A stretch of 5,228 nucleotides of DNA, taken from contig DFBG01000172.1 of assembly GCA_002367305.1 (NCBI GenBank), positions 1 to 5,228 on the forward strand, written 5' to 3'. The notes beneath the pieces were generated by a model, which was given only the letters and a program-made list of their open reading frames with translations, ran no database searches and was not told the origin of the DNA. The DNA comes from Actinobacteria bacterium UBA3086 (GTDB lineage Bacteria > Actinomycetota > Coriobacteriia > Anaerosomatales > UBA3086). Every line of letters starts with the position of its first letter. Within the stretch, counting starts at the first letter, position 1. Positions 1 through 5,116 of the stretch are shown here, in pieces. The translations under genes and the position numbers were made by a program.

Positions 1-1
1 C

Positions 2-661
2 GACGTGGCCATGCGCATGTTCCCCAGTGCGACTGCACATCCCACGCTCTACGTCATCGCGGGTATGGGGGCGCTCTACGCATCGATAGGCAAGGTACCC
101 TTGTCGACGGCGATCATTCTCTGTGAGACAACGCGCAACTTCACCATGATCGTCCCGCTCATTATCGCCACGACCGCCGGTTTCCTGGCGTCGGGCAGCC
201 ATACGATCTACGAGAGCCAGCATGCCGACGCGACGCGCGAGCAGGCGGACATCTTGAGCCGGGTTCCCGTTGAGCAGGTCATGGTGGCAGATCCGATTGT
301 GGCGAGAACTGATATGTCGGTCATAGGCCTTCTGAGGCTGGTGGGCACCACACGACATCATGGATTCCCTGTGGTGGACGCCCACGACAAGCTTGCGGGT
401 GTCATCAGTTGGAAAGATGCACAGAATGTGCCATATCAGGAGCGTGAAGATCGCACGGTGGCCACGGTGATGACTACGCCGCCCATAACGATGCGTCCGT
501 ATGAGAGCGCTCGGCGTGCGCTGGATCTGATCGAGGACAATCACATCGGTCGCGTTGTGGTGGTGGATGCGTTGTCGCCTGACACGGTTGTGGGTATCGT
601 CACCAAAGAGGATCTCATCCAGGCGTATGCCACTCGTATTCACGCAGAGCGGTCCGCCTAG
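2..661 (+). CDS. ClC-family chloride channel/transporter with C-terminal CBS pair (3' part only)
   Basis: The 5' end lies outside the window, so this is the C-terminal ~219 residues of a larger membrane protein. The visible part opens in the last ClC membrane helices: G-M-G-A-L-Y-A-S-I-G-K-V-P-L-S (about residues 20-34 of the fragment), then E41-T-T-R-N-F and a hydrophobic helix to about residue 63. This matches the family pattern of a G-M-A-A-xx-A-xx-R-A-P-L stretch followed by E-M-T-x-(N/D). Y69 in H-T-I-Y-E is a candidate for the conserved ion-coordinating tyrosine. Two CBS domains follow at about 86-140 (HHGFPVVD, AGVISWKD) and 150-212 (IGRVVVVD, VGIVTKEDL). CBS pairs in this family usually bind adenine nucleotides and regulate transport. 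ClC proteins move chloride, or exchange it for protons, across the membrane. The protein ends at TAG. The family call is firm; channel versus exchanger and the ion specificity cannot be read from this fragment. Confidence 0.9.
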   Translation, partial: DVAMRMFPSATAHPTLYVIAGMGALYASIGKVPLSTAIILCETTRNFTMIVPLIIATTAGFLASGSHTIYESQHADATREQADILSRVPVEQVMVADPIVARTDMSVIGLLRLVGTTRHHGFPVVDAHDKLAGVISWKDAQNVPYQEREDRTVATVMTTPPITMRPYESARRALDLIEDNHIGRVVVVDALSPDTVVGIVTKEDLIQAYATRIHAERSA

Positions 662-662
662 C

Positions 663-676
663 CTCTCGTACGAGAG
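663..676. repeat. Perfect 14-bp palindrome, candidate operator
   Basis: CTCTCGTACGAGAG is its own reverse complement. It lies one base after the ClC stop codon and ends three bases before the -10-like hexamer of the aminopeptidase promoter. No T-run follows, so it does not look like an intrinsic terminator. Its position just upstream of a -10 is that of a repressor or MerR-type operator, but no regulator gene is visible here. Confidence 0.4.
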
Positions 677-685
677 TGGTAAACT
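677..685 (+). promoter_or_regulatory. Candidate extended -10 promoter of the M42 peptidase gene
   Basis: TGG-TAAACT fits the TGnTAnnnT extended -10 form. It lies 38 bp before the start codon, and no good -35 hexamer is seen at normal spacing. It shares the string AGTGGTA with the smpB upstream region. A separate promoter would make the peptidase gene at least partly independent of the ClC gene. Confidence 0.35.
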
Positions 686-722
686 CGAATCTCAGTCGTT
701 CATACAGCGAGGAGGCTGTTTT

Positions 723-1784
723 ATGCGTAAGGAGTCCCTTGAGTTCTTGAGTACCATGGTCGAGGCTCCATCTCCCTCCGGTTTTGAGCAACCGGCGGCC
801 AAGGTCTTTCGTGAGTACGTGGCTGACCTGGCCGACACGGTGGAGACCAACGTGATGGGTTCGGTGCATGCCACCGCCAAGGGTACGGCGGGTGGCCCAA
901 GTGTCATGCTGGCGGGCCATATCGATGAGGTCGGCCTCATGGTCACTTACATCACTGACGATGGATTCATCGCCTTCAAGCCCGTGGGCGGTGTCGATCC
1001 GCATCTGCTGCCCGGTACGCGTGTTCGGGTGCACACCAAGGGCGGATCGCTTCTCGGTGTTCTAGGTCGCATGCCGATCCACCTTCTCGAGGAAGAGGAT
1101 CGCAAGAAGGTCACCCAGATGCATAAGCTGTTCATCGATCTTGGTATGTCAGGTGACGAGGTCAAGAAGCAGGTGCGCATTGGCGATCCCGCCACCTTTG
1201 ACGTTGGTCTTGAACTCTTCGGCGACGGCATGGCCGTTTCCCGTGCGTTCGACGACAAGATGGGCGCTTGGGCTGCTGCTGAGGTGCTGCGCATGGTCAA
1301 GGAGGCTGGCGGTGCCAAGGGTGACGTGATCGCGGCCGCCACCGTGCAGGAGGAGGTCGGCCTCCGGGGCGGCATCACCTCTGCATACGGTGTGGATCCC
1401 GACGTCGGTATCGCTATTGAGGTCGGTCACGCCACAGACTACCCGGATGTGGACAAGCGCAAGCACGGCGAGGCTAAGTGCGGCTCCGGTCCCATCATCT
1501 CGCGCGGGGCCAACATAAATCCCCTGGTGTTCGATCTGCTCATCGAGGCAGCCGAGGCCGAGGGCATTCCGTATCAGATCGACGGTCAACCACGCGGGAC
1601 GGGCACGGATGCGAACGCGATCCAGCTCTCTCGTGGAGGTAAGGCTGCGGCGCTTGTGAGCGTGCCGCTGCGTTACATGCACACGCCAACCGAGGTGCTA
1701 TCGCTGGAGGATCTGGAGAATGCCGCGAAGTTGCTGGCTGCGTTCGTGCTCAGGCTTGAGCCGGGGACTGACTTCACCCCGTAA
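723..1784 (+). CDS. M42-family metallo-aminopeptidase (glutamyl/tetrahedral aminopeptidase-like)
   Basis: 353 residues, typical for M42 enzymes: cytoplasmic, two-metal aminopeptidases that form dodecameric tetrahedra and trim short peptides. The family signature is complete. The expected metal ligands are H66 with D68 (AGHIDEVG), D177 (RAFDDKMG), E211 next to general base E210 (VQEEVGLRGG), E233 (IEVGHATD) and H320 (RYMHTPTEV). The GTGTDA block (292-297) and the PAP-like inserted domain (about 75-160) are also present. At E233 most M42 members I know have Asp. The start is set by a strong ribosome binding site, GAGGAGG at 709-715, 7 nt before the ATG; the same frame stays open upstream to 555, but that part overlaps the ClC gene. 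There is no signal peptide or membrane segment. The gene follows ClC by 61 bp and precedes smpB by 82 bp. Exact substrate preference is unknown; older annotations of this family as endoglucanase would be wrong. Confidence 0.93.
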   Translation: MRKESLEFLSTMVEAPSPSGFEQPAAKVFREYVADLADTVETNVMGSVHATAKGTAGGPSVMLAGHIDEVGLMVTYITDDGFIAFKPVGGVDPHLLPGTRVRVHTKGGSLLGVLGRMPIHLLEEEDRKKVTQMHKLFIDLGMSGDEVKKQVRIGDPATFDVGLELFGDGMAVSRAFDDKMGAWAAAEVLRMVKEAGGAKGDVIAAATVQEEVGLRGGITSAYGVDPDVGIAIEVGHATDYPDVDKRKHGEAKCGSGPIISRGANINPLVFDLLIEAAEAEGIPYQIDGQPRGTGTDANAIQLSRGGKAAALVSVPLRYMHTPTEVLSLEDLENAAKLLAAFVLRLEPGTDFTP

Positions 1785-1802
1785 TCGGTTCTGGCTTCAA
1801 AG

Positions 1803-1811
1803 TGGTAGGAT
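1803..1811 (+). promoter_or_regulatory. Candidate extended -10 promoter of smpB
   Basis: TGG-TAGGAT fits TGnTAnnnT. It is preceded by CTTCAAAGTGG (1795-1805), nearly the same as CTTCAAGGTGG upstream of ssrA. The -35 region is weak. Transcription would start at about 1817-1819, inside the left arm of the hairpin at 1814-1845, so this promoter and a functional terminator hairpin are hard to reconcile for the same transcript. Confidence 0.35.
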
Positions 1812-1813
1812 TG

Positions 1814-1845
1814 CGGGCGTCCCGTACAGTTGTGCGGGGCGCTCG
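1814..1845 (+). terminator. Terminator-like hairpin between the M42 gene and smpB
   Basis: The arms CGGGCGTCCCGTAC (1814-1827) and GTGCGGGGCGCTCG (1832-1845) pair over 14 bp, three of them G-U, around the loop AGTT. The tail TTTCTC is short and U-rich. It begins 29 bp after the peptidase stop codon and ends 21 bp before the smpB start, so it most likely ends the peptidase transcript. For read-through RNA it could also act in the smpB leader. Confidence 0.55.
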
Positions 1846-1866
1846 TTTCTCATCTGTGAGGATTCC

Positions 1867-2334
1867 ATGGCTCGCGAACGCAAGAACATAGCCACCAACA
1901 AGAAGGCGTATCACGATTACTTCGTGGAGGAGACCTACGAGGCTGGCATTGCCCTGTCCGGCACGGAGGTCAAATCGCTGCGCGAGAACGGCGTGTCGCT
2001 GCGGGACAGCTTCGCACACGTCAAAGGTTCCGAGGTCTGGCTGCACAACGTGCACATCGCTCCCTACAGCCATGGCAATCGCGCGAACGTGCAGACCAAC
2101 CGTAAGCGCAAACTACTGCTGCACAAGCGCCAGATCCGCTATCTCATCGGCAAGACCAAGGAGCAGGGTCTCACGCTGGTGCCACTCAAGTTCTACTTCA
2201 GCGAGTCGAACTTTGTGAAGGTCGAACTGGGCCTCTGCCGAGGCAAGAAGAACTACGACAAGCGCGCCACGATCGCCGATCGCGACCAGAAGCGTGACAT
2301 GGAACGCGCGCTCAGGGACCGTCAGAGGTCGTAG
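1867..2334 (+). CDS. smpB: SsrA-binding protein SmpB
   Basis: 155 residues, the normal SmpB length. SmpB binds the tRNA-like part of tmRNA and brings it to ribosomes stalled without a stop codon, where its C-terminal tail reads the empty mRNA channel. Diagnostic strings are all present: NKKAYHDYFVEETYEAGI (11-28), SGTEVKSLRENGVSLRDSF (31-49), EVWLHNVHIAPYSHGN (56-71), the basic RKRKLLLHK (79-87), and GKKNYDKR (126-133). The last third is highly charged, as expected for the tail that folds on the ribosome. The start ATG follows GTGAGGA with about 5 nt spacing and has the standard M-A-R N-terminus. Its RNA partner ssrA lies 581 bp downstream on the same strand, separated by the selenoprotein gene on the other strand. 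It ends at TAG, 4 bp before the end of that convergent gene, with no room for a shared terminator. Confidence 0.98.
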   Translation: MARERKNIATNKKAYHDYFVEETYEAGIALSGTEVKSLRENGVSLRDSFAHVKGSEVWLHNVHIAPYSHGNRANVQTNRKRKLLLHKRQIRYLIGKTKEQGLTLVPLKFYFSESNFVKVELGLCRGKKNYDKRATIADRDQKRDMERALRDRQRS

Positions 2335-2338
2335 TCGT

Positions 2339-2749
2339 CTATTCCAGAGAGTCCAGAATGCCCCGAAGCGTGTCCTCTGGCACCTCGCCGACGACCCGAT
2401 CGACTTCTTCACCGTCGGTGTTCACGAATACGAACGTGGGAATGAACTGCACGCCGTAGTCGGAAGCGAGCGCTTCTCCCTCCGGCTCCTTCTCGATCTC
2501 ATAGATTGCGAAGTCCACTATTCCCTCATACTCAGGCTGGAGCCTGTTGACCACAGGCTTCATCTCTATGCAGCTGGGTCACCAATCGGTGTAGAACTCA
2601 TACATTATGGGCAGGTCGCCTGAGGGCGGAGTGGCCGGTCCCGAAGATGTGGTGCTGTCGGAGCTGGAACATCCGATCATGGCTCCCAGGCAGAGGGTTC
2701 CCGCCAGACCGAGAAGCAGCATGCGCGCTATCGAGCGTTTTCTCACCAT
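2339..2749 (-). CDS. Selenocysteine-containing thioredoxin-fold lipoprotein (UPSC active site)
   Basis: 136 residues if the in-frame TGA at 2581-2579 is read as selenocysteine (U57). The N-terminus is a lipoprotein signal: basic VRKR, a hydrophobic stretch (about 9-26), then lipobox M-I-G-C27. A Ser/Thr/Pro-rich linker follows (28-46). The thioredoxin fold starts at about 47: M-Y-E-F-Y-T-D-W-U-P-S-C60 is the usual F-x-A-x-W-C-x-x-C strand-helix with U for the first Cys. It continues with MKPVVNRL, FAIYEIEKEP, Y-G-V-x-F-I-P104-T (cis-proline loop) and F-V-F-V-N-T-D-G. Everything on both sides of the TGA fits one domain, and the second Cys is kept. Expected role: thiol or peroxide redox chemistry outside the membrane. 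AGGAG at 2759-2755 lies 5 nt before ATG 2749-2747 and 8 nt before an in-frame GTG (2746-2744), so the start may be either. The alternatives are a sequencing error (TGC to TGA) or a pseudogene; the SECIS-like hairpin argues against both. Confidence 0.82.
2541..2559 (-). promoter_or_regulatory. Candidate bacterial SECIS element
   Basis: In the mRNA (minus strand), AGCCUGU pairs perfectly with ACAGGCU over 7 bp around the loop GGUCA. Two more pairs (G-C, U-A) can form outside an A·C mismatch. The loop begins 26 nt after the UGA, within the spacing usual for bacterial SECIS elements, and starts with G-G-U as they require. GGUC is also the apical sequence of the E. coli fdhF SECIS. The hairpin lies inside the reading frame (codons for K-P-V-V-N-R-L), as is normal in bacteria. 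No bulged U like that of fdhF is obvious. Confidence 0.75.
2579..2581 (-). other. In-frame UGA read as selenocysteine
   Basis: The codon TGA on the minus strand lies between TGG (W56) and CCC AGC TGC (P58-S59-C60). It takes the place of the first cysteine of a thioredoxin CxxC motif. The other genes ending in this window use TAG or TAA, so nothing here shows TGA acting as a stop. TGG is the normal tryptophan codon throughout. Confidence 0.8.
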
Positions 2750-2780
2750 GTCATCTCCTGTTGGTATCGTGGTCAGAGAG

Positions 2781-2786
2781 ATTATG
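2781..2786 (-). promoter_or_regulatory. Candidate -10 element of the selenoprotein gene
   Basis: CATAAT on the minus strand lies about 31 bp before the start codon and would give a short leader carrying the AGGAG site. No convincing -35 hexamer is seen at 16-18 bp. It lies in the 166-bp region shared with the divergent ssrA gene. Confidence 0.3.
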
Positions 2787-2842
2787 CCCATACACGCGGG
2801 TGTTTCGCGCACACAAGGCATGGTCTGTGCTTCAAGGTGGGA

Positions 2843-2848
2843 TATACT
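2843..2848 (+). promoter_or_regulatory. Candidate -10 element of ssrA
   Basis: TATACT, one mismatch from the TATAAT consensus, lies 67 bp before the mature 5' end of tmRNA. A primary transcript from here would carry a leader of about 60 nt, to be removed by RNase P as for other tmRNAs. It is preceded by CTTCAAGGTGG (2830-2840), which resembles the element before smpB. No clear -35 hexamer is seen. Confidence 0.4.
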
Positions 2849-2915
2849 CACTGAGCGTTCGAGCGGTTCAGCGGAACGCGCGGCACTTTGAAAAGTTCGA
2901 TTCACCACCCTTACC

Positions 2916-3268
2916 GGGGGCGACTGGATTCGACACCATATGTCTGAGGGAGGAAGCAGGTCGAGGTCCCCTCGCCTCGTTAAACAGGGGGAAAGACGCT
3001 CAAGCGTCAACAATGACTACGCACTCGCTGCCTAAATAGTGCAGCGACGTCGCCCGTTGGACGTTCCCGCCATCGGTTCCCGACGTCATAACAGGGAACT
3101 CACCGCCGAGCCCATGATGGTAGGCTCAGCGGGACATCTCACTATCTAGGAACGGGCACGCTCGTTATCACGTGTAGCCCCGCCCGAAACCTCAAGTGGT
3201 GACTGAGCCTGGAGATGCCTCCCAGGGATATATCGTGGACCGGAGTTCGATTCTCCGCGCCTCCACCA
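2916..3268 (+). ncRNA. ssrA: Transfer-messenger RNA (tmRNA)
   Basis: 353 nt, one-piece form. The 5' end GGGGGCG and the 3' CGCCTCC (followed by A-CCA, encoded) form a 7-bp acceptor stem with the G3·U70 wobble that alanyl-tRNA synthetase recognises. CTGGATTCGAC (2924-2934) is the conserved tmRNA 5' motif, and the T arm CGGAG-TTCGATT-CTCCG ends at 3257. A first pseudoknot can be drawn: CGAGG (2962-2966) with CCTCG (2975-2979), and TCCCC (2967-2971) with GGGGA (2988-2992). The tag frame reads N-N-D-Y-A-L-A-A and stops at TAA 3033-3035; ALAA is the classic degradation signal. The resume codon is probably GTC at 3006-3008, giving VNNDYALAA; AGC at 3003 is the alternative. With SmpB it rescues stalled ribosomes and marks the unfinished protein for proteolysis. 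Confidence 0.97.
3006..3035 (+). other. tmRNA proteolysis-tag reading frame
   Basis: GTC AAC AAT GAC TAC GCA CTC GCT GCC TAA encodes V-N-N-D-Y-A-L-A-A. The frame is fixed by the ALAA end. The start was chosen because the A at -4 and the following AAC match the E. coli resume site, and because it lies 13 nt after pseudoknot 1. Starting one codon earlier would add Ser. Confidence 0.65.
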
Positions 3269-3300
3269 GAAAACAGCGGGGACACGTGTGTTCCCGAGAT

Positions 3301-3328
3301 GAACAGCCCGCCTTTGTGCGGGCTGTTC
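3301..3328 (+). terminator. Hairpin terminator of ssrA
   Basis: A perfect 11-bp stem, GAACAGCCCGC with GCGGGCTGTTC, encloses the loop CTTTGT. It begins 32 bp after the tmRNA CCA end. The U-run after it is poor (GCGTTCTGG), so termination efficiency is uncertain, but the position and strength of the stem make it the natural ssrA terminator. Confidence 0.75.
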
Positions 3329-3354
3329 GCGTTCTGGAGCGAACCTTCTTTGTG

Positions 3355-3384
3355 AGCCCCATCGTTGAGAGTGTAGGTGGGGCT
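3355..3384 (+). repeat. Inverted repeat in the leader of the GGDEF-EAL gene
   Basis: AGCCCCA (3355-3361) and TGGGGCT (3378-3384) can pair over 7 bp around a 16-nt loop. No T-run follows. It lies between the ssrA terminator and the ribosome binding site of the next gene. Apart from this and the terminator, the 3269-3454 gap shows nothing I can name, including no convincing promoter. Confidence 0.3.
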
Positions 3385-3454
3385 TGAGGCGGGAATCATA
3401 TCGTATGCACGTCCAAGGGCCCAACGTTCGCTCCATAAGGGGAGGCGATTGCGC

Positions 3455-5116
3455 GTGGGTGACACGGCTGATAAGCGAAGCGACACTGTCCAAGGCAGTC
3501 ATCGGCTGTTCATTGATGCTCTGAGCGATCCGGCCTGGGTCACTGATTCCGCGTGCGCGGTAACGCATGTCAACGCTGCCTGGATCGAGTTCACTGGGCG
3601 AGGCGAGATCGATAACCTCGGGGAGAAGTGGCTCGATGGCGTGGCCCCCACAGATCGTCACGTTGCCGCATACTCGATCGATGTGGCCTGCGATAGCGCG
3701 ATCGCGACGAAGTTCGAAGTCCGTTTGCGTCGTGCAGATGGACAGTGGCGCTCGCTGCTCTGCCTTGCGAGCCCTTGGTTCACTGAGTCAGGAGATGTCG
3801 GGGGACTAGTGGGACAGTGTCAGGATCTCACCGAGCGTCAGGAACGTGAGGAGCAACTCGCATTCATGGCGTCGCACGATGCGCTCACTGGGTTGCCGAA
3901 CAGACGCACCTTCGTTGAGGAGCTCGATCGTGCGGTGTCGCGTGCGCGACGTGGCGACGTCGGTGTTCTGCTCTTGCTGGACGTGGACAACTTCAAGGCT
4001 TACAACGACGCGCTCGGTCATCTCGAAGGCGATCAGGCGCTCGTGAATTTCGCCCTGCTCCTGCAGACCCACTTACGTGCGGGTGATCTGTTGGCCCGCA
4101 TCGGCGGCGATGAGTTCGCCGTGCTGCTGGAGAACACTGAGATAGCAGTCGCACGTGAGATCGCGGAACGTATGCGTAACGCTGCATCACATGAGGAGTT
4201 CGTGACCGATTCGCGCCGGTATGGGCTGGGGCTCAGTGCGGGGCTGGTGCGCATCGACGGCAGACTCGACGCACGCGAGCTCTTTGATGTGGCGGATAAC
4301 GCCATGTATCGCGCCAAGGAGATGGGGCGCAATCGGATTGAAGTGCATGACCCCACAGTGATCATTCCGCCGCCCCACTCGAGATTGGCTGCGCGGATAC
4401 AGAAAGCGCTGCGTGAGGGTTCGTTCGTTCTGCATTATCAGCCGGTCATCCGTCTCGAGGACGGTTCGGTGAGTTACCACGAGTCGCTACTGCGCATGTC
4501 CGACGAGGATCAACTTCTGACTCCGCCCGAGTTCCTTCCCACCGTCGAGCGGTTGGGTCTCATGCCGCGTATGACACGGATGGTGGTGCGTCTGGTGCTT
4601 CAGGCGATGCGAGAAAACCCCGAGGCGTCCATATCGGTGAACCTGAGCGGAGCGGACCTCATCGACGAGTCACTTCCGCGCTTCATTGAGGAATCCGTCG
4701 ATGCAGCCGGGGTCTCGGGCGATCATCTCACCTTCGAGATGTCCGAATCTGCGCTCATGGGCAACCTCGCGGCGGGTCGATACTGGGTCGAGCGTATGTC
4801 GCGTTTGGGTGCGCACTTCGTTCTGGATGACTTCGGCAGCGGCCTCGGTGCGTTCGTGTTCTTGCGTGACCTGGACGTCGATCAGGTTAAGTTGGGACGC
4901 GATATCGTGGGTTCGCTTGCGGTGAACGGTGAGCATCACGAGTTCGTGGGCGCGATTCGTTCCTTGGTGGAGTCGCAGGGGAAGATTGCTGTGGCCGCGT
5001 TCGTGGAGACAGATCACATGCTCGAGAGCGTACGGGAGATCGGCTTCACATTTGGCCAGGGCTATCAATTGGAGGAGCCCTCTGCGGAGCTCGGCCACAG
5101 AACGACTAATGAGTAA
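3455..5116 (+). CDS. PAS-GGDEF-EAL cyclic-di-GMP signalling protein with degenerate EAL domain
   Basis: 553 residues, cytoplasmic, with no membrane segment. Order: a PAS sensor (about 15-128, ending in VGQCQDLTERQEREEQL), GGDEF diguanylate cyclase (about 134-298) and EAL phosphodiesterase domain (about 308-545). The cyclase half looks active: D176 of DVDNFK, N184, intact G217-G-D-E-F221, and an RxxD inhibitory site at 208-211 exactly five residues before the motif. The EAL half keeps E343 (as ESL), N396, E428, D458-D459 (DDFGSG), K479, E518 and Q535. It has lost the glutamate of AEGVET, which reads A-A-F-V-E-T (A515), and the Asp of K-I-D (G481). Reduced or absent hydrolysis is likely, so net c-di-GMP synthesis or c-di-GMP binding is the inferred role. 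The start is GTG, 9 nt after AAGGGGAGG (3437-3445); TTG 3449 and GTG 3377 are in-frame alternatives but fit the ribosome binding site less well. Confidence 0.92.
   Translation: MGDTADKRSDTVQGSHRLFIDALSDPAWVTDSACAVTHVNAAWIEFTGRGEIDNLGEKWLDGVAPTDRHVAAYSIDVACDSAIATKFEVRLRRADGQWRSLLCLASPWFTESGDVGGLVGQCQDLTERQEREEQLAFMASHDALTGLPNRRTFVEELDRAVSRARRGDVGVLLLLDVDNFKAYNDALGHLEGDQALVNFALLLQTHLRAGDLLARIGGDEFAVLLENTEIAVAREIAERMRNAASHEEFVTDSRRYGLGLSAGLVRIDGRLDARELFDVADNAMYRAKEMGRNRIEVHDPTVIIPPPHSRLAARIQKALREGSFVLHYQPVIRLEDGSVSYHESLLRMSDEDQLLTPPEFLPTVERLGLMPRMTRMVVRLVLQAMRENPEASISVNLSGADLIDESLPRFIEESVDAAGVSGDHLTFEMSESALMGNLAAGRYWVERMSRLGAHFVLDDFGSGLGAFVFLRDLDVDQVKLGRDIVGSLAVNGEHHEFVGAIRSLVESQGKIAVAAFVETDHMLESVREIGFTFGQGYQLEEPSAELGHRTTNE

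Noticed and set aside
2339..2563. A separate 74-residue protein starting at ATG 2563 on the minus strand
   Set aside because: It lacks the first thioredoxin strand and has no ribosome binding site at the proper distance. The same frame continues upstream through the TGA into matching thioredoxin sequence and a lipoprotein signal.
2339..2749. General reassignment of UGA to Trp or Gly, as an alternative to selenocysteine
   Set aside because: The residue is at a CxxC cysteine position, a SECIS-like hairpin follows, and no other gene in the window has an in-frame TGA. TGG is used normally for tryptophan.
2789..2814. Inverted ACAC/GTGT strings (ACACGCGGGTGT and nearby GCGCACACA) in the ssrA-lipoprotein intergenic region
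   Set aside because: The arms are only four bases with no clear extended dyad, too weak to call an operator or hairpin.
3377..3454. N-terminal extension of the GGDEF-EAL protein from GTG 3377
   Set aside because: The extra 26 residues match no domain, overlap an inverted repeat and have no ribosome binding site. AAGGGGAGG at 3437-3445 points to GTG 3455.
3142..3661. Long minus-strand open frames over the end of ssrA and the start of the GGDEF gene
   Set aside because: They run across the tmRNA and the PAS coding region, resemble no family, and are explained as shadows in GC-rich DNA.
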